From an uncultured Lachnospiraceae bacterium (GTDB lineage Bacteria; Bacillota; Clostridia; Lachnospirales; Lachnospiraceae), in the NCBI GenBank assembly GCA_900554205.1, contig USGM01000107.1:1-10461 (forward strand): a stretch of 10,461 nt of DNA, given 5' to 3'. The notes beneath the pieces were generated by a model. The model did no database searches and was not told the origin of the DNA. It saw only the letters and a list, made by a program, of their open reading frames with translations. A program made the translations under genes and the position numbers. Below, one piece after another: positions 1-5,930 of this stretch. Every line of letters begins with the position of its first letter. The stretch's first letter is position 1.

Positions 1-1
1 G

Positions 2-433
2 GGAATCGGAACCTTTTCCAGCCCGGAGCTGGCGGAGGTGGTCTTCGGCGGGATCTATCAGGCGACGCAGGAGGCGGGAATTTATCTCGCGGCGCAGTGC
101 TGTGAGCATCTGAACCGGGCAATCATTCTCGAGAAGGAAGCGGCAGAGCGCTACGGCTATGAGATTGTCAATGTCGTACCCCAGCCGAAGGCGGGCGGCT
201 CCTTTGCCACGGCGGCATACAAGGCATTTGAGCATCCTGTGGCTGTGGAGCATATCAAAGCCCATGTGGGGATGGACATTGGAGATACGCTCATTGGCAT
301 GCATCTTAAGGATGTGGCGGTGCCGGTGAGAATCCGCACAAAGGAGATCGGCGACGGGCATGTGGTTTGTGCCAGAACCAGACCGAAGTTCATCGGCGGC
401 GCAAGGGCTGTGTACGACGAAGAGAAAATGTAG
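2..433 (+). CDS. UPF0340 / YwlG-like (DUF436) protein, 5'-truncated by the window edge
   Basis: Open reading frame running in from the left edge (first visible residues GIGTFSSPELAE) to TAG at 431-433; 143 residues are visible. It matches the UPF0340 family (B. subtilis YwlG, TIGR01440), whose members are roughly 180-190 aa, so perhaps 40 N-terminal residues lie outside the window. Recognisable family blocks are AAQCCEHLNRA (visible residues 30-40), the NVVPQPKAGGSFATAA stretch, AHVGMDIGDTLIGMHL and the C-terminal RPKFIGGARA. The biochemical role of the family is not established, so none is assigned. The in-frame GTG at 38 is not taken as the start because family-like sequence continues upstream of it to the edge. 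The gene is followed by a strong bidirectional terminator and converges on murG. Confidence 0.88.
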   Translation, partial: GIGTFSSPELAEVVFGGIYQATQEAGIYLAAQCCEHLNRAIILEKEAAERYGYEIVNVVPQPKAGGSFATAAYKAFEHPVAVEHIKAHVGMDIGDTLIGMHLKDVAVPVRIRTKEIGDGHVVCARTRPKFIGGARAVYDEEKM

Positions 434-450
434 ATAGTGCAGATAAAAGG

Positions 451-486
451 AAACTCGCCAGAGTCAGAACCGACTTTGGCGAGTTT
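451..486. terminator. Bidirectional intrinsic terminator between the UPF0340 gene and murG
   Basis: A 15-bp stem, AAACTCGCCAGAGTC (451-465) with GACTTTGGCGAGTTT (472-486), closes on the 6-nt loop AGAACC; the only non-Watson-Crick position is one G-T pair. The right arm ends in TTT and is followed by an A/T-rich stretch, while the left arm is preceded by ATAAAAGG, which reads as a T-rich tail on the minus strand. It lies between two converging genes, so it probably stops transcription from both sides. Confidence 0.85.
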
Positions 487-497
487 TATGATAGAAT

Positions 498-1565
498 TTA
501 TTTTTCCTGAACTTCCTCGAGCAGCTTCATAATCGTGCGGATGGAGTCCATCTGGCCGCTGCGGCTCATCGCGTCGTGATAGTTCTGCCGGTTGCAGTAA
601 AGCTCGAAAACCCTGTCAACCAGAAGATCGGTGGTCAGGTCATCCTCGTCGATGACGATGGAAAAGCCCTGTGCCTCGAAGGACTTCGCGTTGAGAAGCT
701 GGTCTCCGCGGCTGCTGGCAGCAGGGAGCGGGATCAGGATATTCGGCTTCTTCAGTGCAAGGAGCTCACAGATCGCATTTGCACCGGCTCTCGAGATAAC
801 GATGTCAGCCATGGCAAAGAGATCCTTTAACTCCGCCTTGATATACTCAAACTGCTTATAGCCGGGGGTGTTTAACAGCAGGTTATCCACCTTGTCTTTT
901 CCGCAGAGATGCACGACCTGAAAGTCCTTCAAGAGCTTCGGAAGAGCCTCTCGGACAGCCTTATTGACATTAGCGGCGCCAAGGCTTCCGCCGATCACCA
1001 TGATAACGGGCTTGTTGGCGGAAAAGCCGCACATGTCAAGACCTGCGAGTTTATTTCCCTGCGAGAGCTCTGCGCGGATCGGGGAACCGGTGAGAACAGC
1101 TTTATTCTCCGGCAGGAGCTTTAAGGTTTCAGGGAAATTACAGCAGACCTTTTTTGCGACCGGAATGCAGAGCTTGTTGGCAAGTCCCGGCGTCATGTCC
1201 GATTCGTGAATGACACAGGGAATGCCCAGAACGGCAGCGGCGCGGACAACCGGCACACTGACAAAGCCGCCCTTTGAGAAGACAACATCCGGTTTGTATT
1301 GTTTCAGGAATTTCTTCGCCTCGGAAAAGCCCTTGATGACACGGAAGGGATCCGTGAAATTTTTCGGGTCAAAATACCGGCGAAACTTTCCGGTGGAGAT
1401 GCCTACATAGGGTATATCAAAATCGCTGATCAGCTTTTTCTCGATTCCGTCGTAGGAACCCATATAAGTAATTTCATATCCGGCGGTCTTCAGGGAAGGA
1501 AGCAGCGCGAGATTCGGCGTGACATGTCCCGCGGTTCCGCCGCCCGTCAATACAATTTTTTTCAT
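498..1565 (-). CDS. murG: MurG, UDP-GlcNAc:undecaprenyl-PP-MurNAc-pentapeptide GlcNAc transferase
   Basis: This peripheral membrane GT-B glycosyltransferase adds GlcNAc to lipid I to make lipid II on the cytoplasmic face of the membrane (family knowledge). At 355 aa it is the usual length. Visible family motifs are the N-terminal glycine loop GGGTAGH (8-14), SKGGFVS (97-103), HESDMTPGLANK (120-131, aligned with the HEQN/HESD acceptor-side motif), the second glycine loop GGSLGA (192-197), the UDP-GlcNAc-binding SRAGANAICE (258-267) and GDQLLNA (287-293). The start ATG overlaps the stop of the upstream TSCPD gene as ATGA (1562-1565), with GGAG 8 nt upstream inside that gene, so translation is probably coupled. 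No mur, fts or other division/cell-wall gene is adjacent: this copy lies outside a dcw cluster. Confidence 0.95.
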   Translation of the reverse strand: MKKIVLTGGGTAGHVTPNLALLPSLKTAGYEITYMGSYDGIEKKLISDFDIPYVGISTGKFRRYFDPKNFTDPFRVIKGFSEAKKFLKQYKPDVVFSKGGFVSVPVVRAAAVLGIPCVIHESDMTPGLANKLCIPVAKKVCCNFPETLKLLPENKAVLTGSPIRAELSQGNKLAGLDMCGFSANKPVIMVIGGSLGAANVNKAVREALPKLLKDFQVVHLCGKDKVDNLLLNTPGYKQFEYIKAELKDLFAMADIVISRAGANAICELLALKKPNILIPLPAASSRGDQLLNAKSFEAQGFSIVIDEDDLTTDLLVDRVFELYCNRQNYHDAMSRSGQMDSIRTIMKLLEEVQEK

Positions 1566-1798
1566 AGCATCGTCTCCAGTGCTCTTGCCAGCTGGTCAGG
1601 ACAGGAGGTGGATTTCAGACCGCATTTGATACCCTTTAATCTTGCGATGGCATCTTCCGGCTTCATGCCCTTTACCAACGCGCAGATACCCTTCAGATTA
1701 CCGTTGCAGCCCCCCACAAACTGAACGGAATCGATAACCCCGTCCTTCAGTTCCACATCGATTTCCTGGGAACAGGTTCCCTGTGTCTTGTATTTCAT
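1562..1798 (-). CDS. TSCPD-domain protein (TIGR03905-like), 78 aa
   Basis: A small Cys-rich protein starting MKYKTQGTCSQEIDVEL and containing the signature TSCPD at residues 64-68. Cysteines are at 9, 31, 39, 59 and 66, and there is a central VGGCNGN block (28-34). Stand-alone TSCPD proteins resemble a C-terminal segment of vitamin B12-dependent ribonucleotide reductase. Metal binding by the cysteines is suspected in the family, but the function is unknown. ATG at 1798 is chosen because AAGGAGAGG lies just upstream with about 9 nt from AGGAG to this ATG; the ATG two codons earlier would sit only 3 nt from AGGAG. A longer reading from a TTG at 1870 is excluded because that TTG is part of the promoter -35 box. 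The gene is first in a two-gene unit with murG, overlapping it by 4 nt. Confidence 0.85.
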   Translation of the reverse strand: MKYKTQGTCSQEIDVELKDGVIDSVQFVGGCNGNLKGICALVKGMKPEDAIARLKGIKCGLKSTSCPDQLARALETML

Positions 1799-1841
1799 AA
1801 TCATCCTCTCCTTTTTGGGTCTACCAGTAGTATTTTGATAA

Positions 1842-1870
1842 AGTATAGCAGATTTGGAAGCCTCTTTCAA
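1842..1870 (-). promoter_or_regulatory. Sigma-A-type promoter for the TSCPD-murG unit
   Basis: On the minus strand, TTGAAA (1865-1870) is separated by exactly 17 nt from TATACT (1842-1847). Transcription would begin near 1835, giving a leader of about 37 nt that ends in the AGGAGAGG ribosome site. Confidence 0.75.
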
Positions 1871-1958
1871 TCCTTATCAGGGGGCTGAAAGACTTATTTT
1901 TTATTGAAAAAATGTAAGGATGTGTCGTTGCCGCCGGGAATTTGTCGATGGAAAAATC

Positions 1959-1987
1959 TGTTCATCGGGACAAGCATAATTTATAAT
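1959..1987 (+). promoter_or_regulatory. Candidate promoter for the membrane-protein gene at 2077
   Basis: There is a perfect -10 hexamer TATAAT at 1982-1987. The best -35 at 17-nt spacing is TGTTCA (1959-1964), which matches TTGACA at only three positions, so the promoter may need an activator or may not be real. The start would fall near 1994, immediately before the hairpin at 2000. Confidence 0.4.
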
Positions 1988-1999
1988 AAGCATGTACAA

Positions 2000-2037
2000 A
2001 AGCCGAATCCGTGAAATGACGGGTTCGGTTTCTTTTC
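2000..2037 (+). terminator. Terminator-like hairpin in the leader of the 2077 gene
   Basis: AAGCCGAATCCGT (2000-2012) pairs with ACGGGTTCGGTTT (2019-2031) as a continuous 13-bp stem with a GAAATG loop, followed by CTTTTC. Two positions are G-U wobbles on the + strand but would be A-C mismatches on the minus strand, so the + strand RNA is the better-folding one. No + gene ends upstream, so it may attenuate the 2077 gene or end stray transcription. Confidence 0.6.
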
Positions 2038-2076
2038 GTCAGGGAATTAAAAGAGAACAGATAGAAGAGGTGTGAA

Positions 2077-2847
2077 ATGATTCGTGTGTTTACGGAACAG
2101 GCGGCAATGACAATATGTATGTTTTCCTGTATGGTTCTGGGAATTTTCCTGAAAATATTTCTCGGGATACTTTACGCGCATATGATAAAAGAGGCGGACA
2201 ATATGGCATCGACAGACAATAAGCTCCTCAAGCAGTGCAAGACGAAGTTTTCCAACTGCTACGAGCTGAATAACGGCATTTCCAACGTGCCCGTGTTCGT
2301 GGATAAATTTCTGAACCGGCTGTCTCTGGGGCCGTTTTCGTTTGAGATGCTCTATCATCTTTCCGGGCAGCTGATGCTCCTGTCCGTGGTGTTTTCCGGG
2401 GTCGGTATTTGCAGAAGCATACTGGCGGGACACACGCTTGGGGCGATCCTTCCCTTTTATATTGTCAGCCTGCTCGGGCTGTACCTGTATTTTTCCGTAT
2501 CGACAATCGCGGATGTCCGTGGGAAAAAGAGAGTTCTCAAGGTGAATCTGGTAGATTATCTGGAAAATCACCTCTCTCCGCGCATCAAGGTTACCAGAAG
2601 GGACATGGAGATGCTTTACGGCGACGCGGCATTTCAGGAAAGCCCGGGTGCAATCGAGGGCAAAGAGCCGGAGAGGACGAGGCGTGCCAGAGCGGGGCGG
2701 AAGCAGGTGGAGTTCATGCCAAACGCGGCGCAGAGCGGGAAGAGAGCCGAAATTATACAGAAGGACGACGATTATGTGCCGGCGCGGGATGCCGCCGTGA
2801 CCGAGGAGGAGCTGGAGATGCTGTTAAAGGAGTTCCTGACGGGCTGA
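2077..2847 (+). CDS. Unrecognised membrane protein with charged C-terminal tail, 256 aa
   Basis: I do not recognise a named family. Three hydrophobic segments are visible: about residues 10-33, 97-117 and 121-144. Residues 36-94 between the first and second are mixed polar and hydrophobic (KQCKTKFSNCYELNN, then VPVFVDKFLNRLSLG). After the last segment comes a soluble part: a basic region (KKRVLKVNLVDYLENHLSPRIKV, 150-172), a low-complexity charged linker rich in R, K, E and A (about 190-240), and a final acidic/hydrophobic amphipathic stretch, TEEELEMLLKEFLTG (242-256), which looks like a short docking helix. The start is supported by AGAGG 6 nt upstream of ATG at 2077. It lies alone between a divergent promoter region and pgi, and its own leader carries a terminator-like hairpin. 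That it is a real gene is supported by membrane segments, ribosome site and GC-rich third positions; no function is proposed. Confidence 0.75.
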   Translation: MIRVFTEQAAMTICMFSCMVLGIFLKIFLGILYAHMIKEADNMASTDNKLLKQCKTKFSNCYELNNGISNVPVFVDKFLNRLSLGPFSFEMLYHLSGQLMLLSVVFSGVGICRSILAGHTLGAILPFYIVSLLGLYLYFSVSTIADVRGKKRVLKVNLVDYLENHLSPRIKVTRRDMEMLYGDAAFQESPGAIEGKEPERTRRARAGRKQVEFMPNAAQSGKRAEIIQKDDDYVPARDAAVTEEELEMLLKEFLTG

Positions 2848-2895
2848 AACAGCAGATGCTTATATGCTTTGAGCGGCGCGAATGTTAATTTTTTC

Positions 2896-2922
2896 TTGAA
2901 TTTACAGTACAAATATGATAAT
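2896..2922 (+). promoter_or_regulatory. Candidate promoter of pgi
   Basis: TTGAAT (2896-2901) precedes GATAAT (2917-2922) by 15 nt; taking CTTGAA (2895-2900) as the -35 gives 16 nt. Spacing is short but both boxes are near consensus and sit in the A/T-rich gap before pgi. The start would fall near 2929, leaving a leader of about 65 nt. Confidence 0.5.
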
Positions 2923-2935
2923 TTAGTAACGAGAA

Positions 2936-2957
2936 CAGTGAATGCATGTATGCACTG
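2936..2957. repeat. Imperfect 22-bp palindrome in the pgi leader
   Basis: Outer arms CAGTG (2936-2940) and CACTG (2953-2957) enclose a core that pairs further (AT with AT, a G-T pair, then C-G), with one A-G mismatch. It starts within about 7 nt of the predicted transcription start, so it could be a 5'-end mRNA hairpin or an operator. Nothing shows which. Confidence 0.45.
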
Positions 2958-2995
2958 CCAATGAGAGAAAAAGATGCAGAAGTGAGGAGCAGATT

Positions 2996-4348
2996 ATGAG
3001 CAGACAGGTTACATTTGATTATTCAAAGACCGCTTCCTTCGTTTCCGGGGAAGAGATCGGCTATATGAAGAAGCTGGCGCTGGACGCCAAAGAGGTTCTG
3101 GTTTCAAAGACCGGAGCAGGAAACGACTTTCTGGGATGGATTGACCTCCCGGTAGATTATGACAAGGAGGAGTTCGCAAGGATCAAGGCGGCGGCTAAGA
3201 AGATTCAGAGCGATTCCGAGGTGCTGCTGGTGATCGGTATCGGCGGTTCCTATCTTGGCGCAAGAGCGGCGATTGAGTTCCTTGGACACAGCTTTTATAA
3301 CGTTCTTGACAAGGCACAGAGAAAGACACCGGAGATCTATTTCTGCGGTAATTCCATCAGCTCTACATACCTGAAGCATCTGATGGATGTAGTCGGAGAC
3401 AGAGATTTCTCCATCAACATGATCTCCAAGTCCGGCACAACGACCGAGCCTGCGATTGCATTCCGTGTATTTAAGGAAATTCTGGAGAAGAAGTATGGAA
3501 AGGAAGGCGCGGCAAAGAGAATCTATGCCACCACCGACAAGGCGAAGGGAAGCCTGAAGCATCTTTCCGACGAGGAGGGCTATGAGACCTTTGTTGTTCC
3601 CGATGATGTCGGAGGACGTTTCTCCGTTCTGACAGCGGTAGGTCTGCTTCCGATCGCGGTCAGCGGCGCGGATCTTGACAAGCTGATGGAGGGCGCTGCC
3701 GCAGGACGCAAGGCTGCGCTGGAAAATGATTTTGAGAATAACGGTGCGCTCCAGTATGCCGCACTGAGAAACATTCTGCTGCGCAAGGGCAAGAGCGTGG
3801 AGATTCTGGCAAACTATGAGCCCGCTGTTCACTATGTATCCGAGTGGTGGAAGCAGCTGTTCGGAGAGAGCGAAGGAAAGGACCAGAAGGGTCTGTTCCC
3901 TGCAAGCGTGGATCTGACGACCGATCTTCATTCCATGGGTCAGTTCATTCAGGATGGCTCCAGAATCATGTTTGAGACGGTTGTCAACATTGAGACCTCC
4001 CGCGAGGAGCTTATCATCAACGAGGAGCCGGTAGACCTCGACGGTCTGAACTATCTGGCTGGCAAGAGCGTTGATTTCGTCAACAAGAGTGCCATGAACG
4101 GAACGATTCTTGCACATACGGACGGAAATGTGCCGAACCTGATGGTAACGGTTCCCGAGGTAAATGAGTTCTATCTGGGTGAGCTGTTCTACTTCTTCGA
4201 GTTTGCCTGCGGTGTCAGCGGTTATCTGCTGGGCGTAAATCCTTTCAACCAGCCCGGCGTTGAGAGCTACAAGAAGAATATGTTCGCACTGCTCGGGAAG
4301 CCCGGATATGAGGCACAGAGAGCAGAGCTGCTTGCAAGACTGCAGTAA
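2996..4348 (+). CDS. pgi: Glucose-6-phosphate isomerase
   Basis: This cytosolic enzyme interconverts glucose 6-phosphate and fructose 6-phosphate at the top of glycolysis. The 450-aa protein is of the short Bacillus/Clostridium type. Numbered from MSRQV, phosphate- and substrate-binding motifs are IGIGGSYLGA (80-89) and SKSGTTTEP (144-152). The first family signature is DDVGGRFSVLTAVG (203-216). GESEGKDQKG (290-299) contains the presumed catalytic Glu291, LHSMGQ carries His312, and the C-terminal signature GYLLGVNPFNQPGVESYK ends at Lys426. ATG at 2996 is chosen because GAGGAG (2984-2989) lies 6 nt upstream; an in-frame ATG at 2944-2946 or an earlier codon would add residues unlike the family and run through the palindrome. 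All catalytic motifs are intact. A hairpin terminator follows, so the gene is probably monocistronic. Confidence 0.96.
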   Translation: MSRQVTFDYSKTASFVSGEEIGYMKKLALDAKEVLVSKTGAGNDFLGWIDLPVDYDKEEFARIKAAAKKIQSDSEVLLVIGIGGSYLGARAAIEFLGHSFYNVLDKAQRKTPEIYFCGNSISSTYLKHLMDVVGDRDFSINMISKSGTTTEPAIAFRVFKEILEKKYGKEGAAKRIYATTDKAKGSLKHLSDEEGYETFVVPDDVGGRFSVLTAVGLLPIAVSGADLDKLMEGAAAGRKAALENDFENNGALQYAALRNILLRKGKSVEILANYEPAVHYVSEWWKQLFGESEGKDQKGLFPASVDLTTDLHSMGQFIQDGSRIMFETVVNIETSREELIINEEPVDLDGLNYLAGKSVDFVNKSAMNGTILAHTDGNVPNLMVTVPEVNEFYLGELFYFFEFACGVSGYLLGVNPFNQPGVESYKKNMFALLGKPGYEAQRAELLARLQ

Positions 4349-4367
4349 GTCCATAGACGAAATACAG

Positions 4368-4402
4368 TGAGCCTGCGGGGAGATTTTCTCGCAGGCTCAT
4401 TT
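4368..4402 (+). terminator. Hairpin terminator after pgi
   Basis: TGAGCCTGCG (4368-4377) pairs perfectly with CGCAGGCTCA (4390-4399) around a 12-nt loop that can itself pair GAGA with TCTC. Only TTT follows before a C, so release may be incomplete and some transcript may continue into the dehydrogenase gene. Confidence 0.7.
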
Positions 4403-4427
4403 CAGATAAGGAGGCATTGGGATCGAC

Positions 4428-5417
4428 ATGAAGATTGTAATTCTGGAACGCAACAGCGTGGGCAGTGATGTATCGGTTGATTGCATCAGCGACTTTGGCG
4501 AGGTGACCGTCTACGGAAATACCGTCACAAGGGAAGAGGTAAAGGAGCGTATAAAAGAGGCGGACATCATTATTGCGAACAAGGCGCCGCTTGACGGGGA
4601 GACGCTGAAGGATGCGCCGAAGGTAAAGCTGATCTGTGAATTTGCCACAGGCTTTGACAACTGCGATCTGGCTTATTGCAGTGCCAGAGGAATCAGGGTG
4701 GCAAACGTGCGGGATTACTGTACGGCGATGGTTGCCCAGCACACTTTTGCGATGGCACTGGCGCTGAGCGAGAAGCTGCCACATTATGACAACTATGTCA
4801 AGTCCGGCGCATACAGCGCACAGGACAGGTTTTCTAACTTTGACATTCCGTTTTATGAGCTGGAAGGCAAGGTCTGGGGTATTGTCGGCATGGGCAATAT
4901 CGGCAGGCGTGTCGCAAAAATTGCGGAGGCGTTTGGCTGTAAGGTGATCTTCTATTCTGTGACAGGGAAGAGTACCTGCACGGAGTACCGGCAGGTGGAT
5001 TTTGATACCCTGCTGGCGGAGAGCGATTTCCTTTCGCTGCACTGTCCGCTGAGCGAGCTGACGATGAATCTGATTGACGAGGCGGCATTGAAAAAGATGA
5101 AAAAGACGGCGATTCTGCTGAATGTGGCAAGAGGCAGAGTGGTGGATAACCGTGCGTTGTATCAGGCACTGGTGGATGGCGGGATCGCGGCAGCAGGACT
5201 TGATGTGGTGGAGTCAGAGCCTTTGGAGTTGTCAAACCCGCTTGCCGGCTTAAAGGACAGCAACCAGCTTATTATCACGCCGCATCTTGCATGGGCGAGT
5301 GTGGAGGCACGGACAAGGTGCGTCTGGGAGGCTCATGAAAACATCGCGGCATTCCTGCGGGGAGAGAGCAGAAATGTGGTGAACCTTGACAAGATCGGGA
5401 CATCCATAGTAAATTAG
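4428..5417 (+). CDS. D-2-hydroxyacid dehydrogenase (glycerate dehydrogenase/hydroxypyruvate reductase-like)
   Basis: An NAD(P)-dependent oxidoreductase of the D-isomer-specific 2-hydroxyacid dehydrogenase family, 329 aa (usual 310-340). The catalytic domain is split (about 1-100 and 290-329) around the Rossmann domain. The dinucleotide loop is GMGNIG (154-159). Catalytic residues expected for the family are present: Arg235 in NVARGRVVD, Glu264 in ESEPL and His286 in TPHLAWAS. The end of the second Rossmann strand reads VIFYSVTGKS (173-182), with Ser177 where NAD-preferring enzymes carry Asp or Glu, which suggests NADP(H) use or relaxed cofactor choice. The natural 2-keto acid (hydroxypyruvate, pyruvate or another) cannot be told from sequence. 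AAGGAGG (4408-4414) is an ideal ribosome site but lies 13 nt from ATG, longer than normal; no better in-frame start is seen. The gene follows the pgi terminator. Confidence 0.88.
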   Translation: MKIVILERNSVGSDVSVDCISDFGEVTVYGNTVTREEVKERIKEADIIIANKAPLDGETLKDAPKVKLICEFATGFDNCDLAYCSARGIRVANVRDYCTAMVAQHTFAMALALSEKLPHYDNYVKSGAYSAQDRFSNFDIPFYELEGKVWGIVGMGNIGRRVAKIAEAFGCKVIFYSVTGKSTCTEYRQVDFDTLLAESDFLSLHCPLSELTMNLIDEAALKKMKKTAILLNVARGRVVDNRALYQALVDGGIAAAGLDVVESEPLELSNPLAGLKDSNQLIITPHLAWASVEARTRCVWEAHENIAAFLRGESRNVVNLDKIGTSIVN

Positions 5418-5437
5418 TTATATTTCAGGTCAGAACA

Positions 5438-5478
5438 TGCCGCCGGACTCATGGGGTAATTCGGTAGAACAGGCGGCA
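5438..5478. repeat. Inverted repeat between the dehydrogenase and gtrA-like genes
   Basis: TGCCGCC (5438-5444) and GGCGGCA (5472-5478) are exact inverted repeats 27 nt apart. There is no T-run after either arm, so it is not a normal intrinsic terminator. It could be a weak mRNA hairpin in an 84-bp gap, ending 13 nt before the ribosome site of the next gene. Confidence 0.4.
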
Positions 5479-5501
5479 GTATAACAGAACGGAGAGAGTA
5501 C

Positions 5502-5930
5502 ATGATAGAAAAGATCAAGGAACTTTGCAAGAAATACGAGGAAATCATCATTTATCTGATTGTCGGAGTTATGACAACCATCGTTTCATGGGCGGCGGCA
5601 TTTCTGGGCAAGCTGCTGCTGGATGTGGATGTCTCGTGGCAGAATACGCTGAATAATACGATCAGCTGGATGGTGGGTGTGCTATTTGCCTATCCGCTGA
5701 ACCGCAAATGGGTATTTAAAAGCAAAAATCCGAAGATACTCAAAGAGTTCCTCGGATTTGCCTCTTCCCGTGTCTCCACGCTGATCATGGATATTGTGAT
5801 CATGTGGCTGACGGTAAATGTGATTGGTATGAATTACTGGATTGCAAAGATCTTCATTTCTTCCGTGATCGTCACGATTGCGAATTATGTGTTCAGTAAG
5901 CTCCTGATTTTCAAGAAGAAGGAAAATTAG
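5502..5930 (+). CDS. GtrA-family membrane protein
   Basis: A 142-aa integral membrane protein of the GtrA/DPMS transmembrane family (PF04138). Four membrane segments are visible, about residues 14-38, 49-67, 86-107 and 113-135, between a charged N-terminal helix (MIEKIKELCKKYEE) and a basic C-terminus (KLLIFKKKEN). The family hallmark, a polar Asn-containing turn after segment 2 (AYPLNRKWVFKSK, 63-75) and its counterpart after segment 4 (NYVFSKLLIFKKK, 128-140), is clear. Members are thought to help move polyprenyl-phosphate-linked sugars across the membrane for cell-surface glycosylation, usually beside a GtrB-type glycosyltransferase. No such partner is visible here, so the exact pathway is open. 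GGAGAG (5491-5496) lies 5 nt before ATG. The TAG stop overlaps the TAA stop of convergent mtnN, with no terminator between them. Confidence 0.9.
   Translation: MIEKIKELCKKYEEIIIYLIVGVMTTIVSWAAAFLGKLLLDVDVSWQNTLNNTISWMVGVLFAYPLNRKWVFKSKNPKILKEFLGFASSRVSTLIMDIVIMWLTVNVIGMNYWIAKIFISSVIVTIANYVFSKLLIFKKKEN

Larger units (their letters stand above)
1871..2076. other. Divergent intergenic region between the TSCPD promoter and the 2077 gene
   Basis: No credible open reading frame is present. Apart from the + promoter candidate at 1959-1987 and the hairpin at 2000-2037 (listed separately), the stretch 1871-1950 shows only A/T-rich sequence near 1896-1915 and a GC patch (GCCGCCGGG) near 1930. I recognise no riboswitch class here. 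Confidence 0.6.

Noticed and set aside
2942..2995. Longer N-terminus for Pgi
   Set aside because: The extension has no ribosome site and no family match, and crosses the palindrome. The ATG at 2996 has GAGGAG at ideal distance.
3104..4354. Long minus-strand open frame of over 400 codons opposite pgi
   Set aside because: It lies wholly antisense to a motif-complete pgi, has no ribosome site and shows no recognisable family. It follows from the codon bias of the real gene.
4245..5042. Minus-strand open frame spanning the end of pgi, its terminator and the dehydrogenase
   Set aside because: It crosses a terminator hairpin and is antisense to two well-supported genes; the product has no recognisable domain.
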